Shown here: positions 5,855 to 6,340 of the stretch, one piece after another | Position numbering within the stretch: the stretch's first letter is position 1 | Layout: each line of letters begins with the position of its first letter | NCBI GenBank assembly: GCA_031265725.1 | Contig: JAISCH010000282.1 | Location: 1-6,340 of the forward strand | Direction: 5' to 3' | DNA: 6,340 nucleotides | Source: Propionibacteriaceae bacterium | GTDB lineage: Bacteria > Actinomycetota > Actinomycetes > Propionibacteriales > Propionibacteriaceae | The notes under the pieces: model-generated | Database searches by the model: none | What the model was told of the DNA's origin: nothing | The model's input: the letters and a program-made list of their open reading frames with translations, nothing else | Made by a program: the position numbers and the translations under genes

Positions 5855-6340
5855 AAGAGGACGCGGCGGATCGGGTTGAGGACGCCCGAATCATCTTGGA
5901 GTCGCTCGGCTTCGACGCCGAGCGGTCCAACGAACGCTCAGCCCTCGTGCTCCTGTCCCTCCTCCACCTCAACTCCGATGAGCCCTGGCAGGACGCACAG
6001 GCACCGCTGCTCGGGACGCGGGCCATCATGGACTGGATCAGGGATGAGTACGGAGTCGCCTACGCGCCGAATACCCGCGAGACTGTCCGCCGATTCACAC
6101 TCCATCAGTTCGTGGACGCCGGACTCGTGGTCGAAAACCCCGACGACCCATCGCGACCAGTCAACTCACCCAAGTGGTGCTACCAGGTCAGAACGGAGGC
6201 TCTGGCCGTCATCCGAGCGCACGACTACGACGACTATGACCGGCTCTTGAGTGGCTACCTTCAGACCACTCCCGGTCTGGTTGCTCAATATGCCGTCGAG
6301 CGGCAGATGGCACGCATCCCAGTAGTGCTCCCGGACGACA
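5851..6340 (+). CDS. BsuBI/PstI-family type II restriction endonuclease (partial, 3' end outside window)
   Basis: The first 163 residues of an endonuclease of roughly 320 aa are present; the frame is open at the window edge. The visible part is the N-terminal helix-turn-helix domain of BsuBI/PstI enzymes. NERSALVLLSLLHL (27-40) is followed by PLLGTRAIMDWIRDEYG (52-68), then the family signature YAPNTRETVRRFTLHQF (71-87) and NPDDPSRPVNSPKWCYQV (96-113). The PD-(D/E)XK-type catalytic half should begin just beyond the edge, so its active site cannot be checked here. The enzyme would cut unmethylated DNA, CTGCAG in the prototypes, as a defence against incoming phage or plasmid DNA. The ATG overlaps the methyltransferase stop by 4 nt, and no separate promoter is visible. 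The identity is well supported; intactness is unknown. Confidence 0.9.
   Translation, partial: MKEDAADRVEDARIILESLGFDAERSNERSALVLLSLLHLNSDEPWQDAQAPLLGTRAIMDWIRDEYGVAYAPNTRETVRRFTLHQFVDAGLVVENPDDPSRPVNSPKWCYQVRTEALAVIRAHDYDDYDRLLSGYLQTTPGLVAQYAVERQMARIPVVLPDD

Noticed and set aside
5876..6250. 124-codon Ser/Thr/Arg-rich + frame at the right end
   Set aside because: It is a shadow of the endonuclease gene, whose own frame carries clear BsuBI/PstI family motifs.

Overview
This is a high-GC window, and the protein families and codon use suggest an actinomycete (Streptomyces/Frankia-like), although nothing in it fixes the genus. All convincing genes lie on the + strand. The right-hand three quarters hold a compact defence operon. 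The left quarter is accessory debris.

Left end (1-950). The window opens with a short array of about 25-bp direct repeats built on the core GAGACACAACCG. It runs directly into an open frame (114-950) for a hypothetical protein of an actinobacterial beta-propeller-like family. That protein seems to lack its usual N-terminal part, so the repeat array may mark an old insertion or rearrangement boundary.

Middle (951-1658). I see no intact gene in these roughly 700 bases. They hold three things: the 3' half of a tRNA-Glu(CTC) gene on the minus strand (1127-1167), which looks like an attachment site or tRNA remnant; a 7-bp GC-rich hairpin (1300-1322); and a decayed reading frame resembling the C-terminus of a TrwC/TraA-type conjugative relaxase (about 1375-1623). 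Together they suggest integrated, partly eroded mobile DNA.

Operon (1659 to beyond 6340). Five genes are packed with junctions of -1, -4, +10 and -4 nt. (1) A small excisionase-type winged-HTH protein. (2) A 506-aa ParB/Srx-like protein with a Pro/Thr linker and an all-alpha C-terminal domain of uncertain, possibly HEPN-like, fold. (3) A D12-class (Dam-like) adenine-N6 methyltransferase. (4) A BsuBI/PstI-family adenine-N6 methyltransferase of 500 aa. (5) The first 163 residues of the matching BsuBI/PstI restriction endonuclease, cut by the window edge just where its catalytic domain should begin.

Genes 4 and 5 form a type II restriction-modification pair whose prototypes recognise CTGCAG. 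Genes 1-3 are unusual partners for such a pair. The tight coupling suggests one transcriptional unit, probably from a promoter near 1619, in which the HTH protein may act as regulator and the ParB-like protein may work with the D12 methyltransferase. The role of the ParB-like protein and the reason for a second methyltransferase cannot be read from sequence alone; they are the most interesting open questions here.
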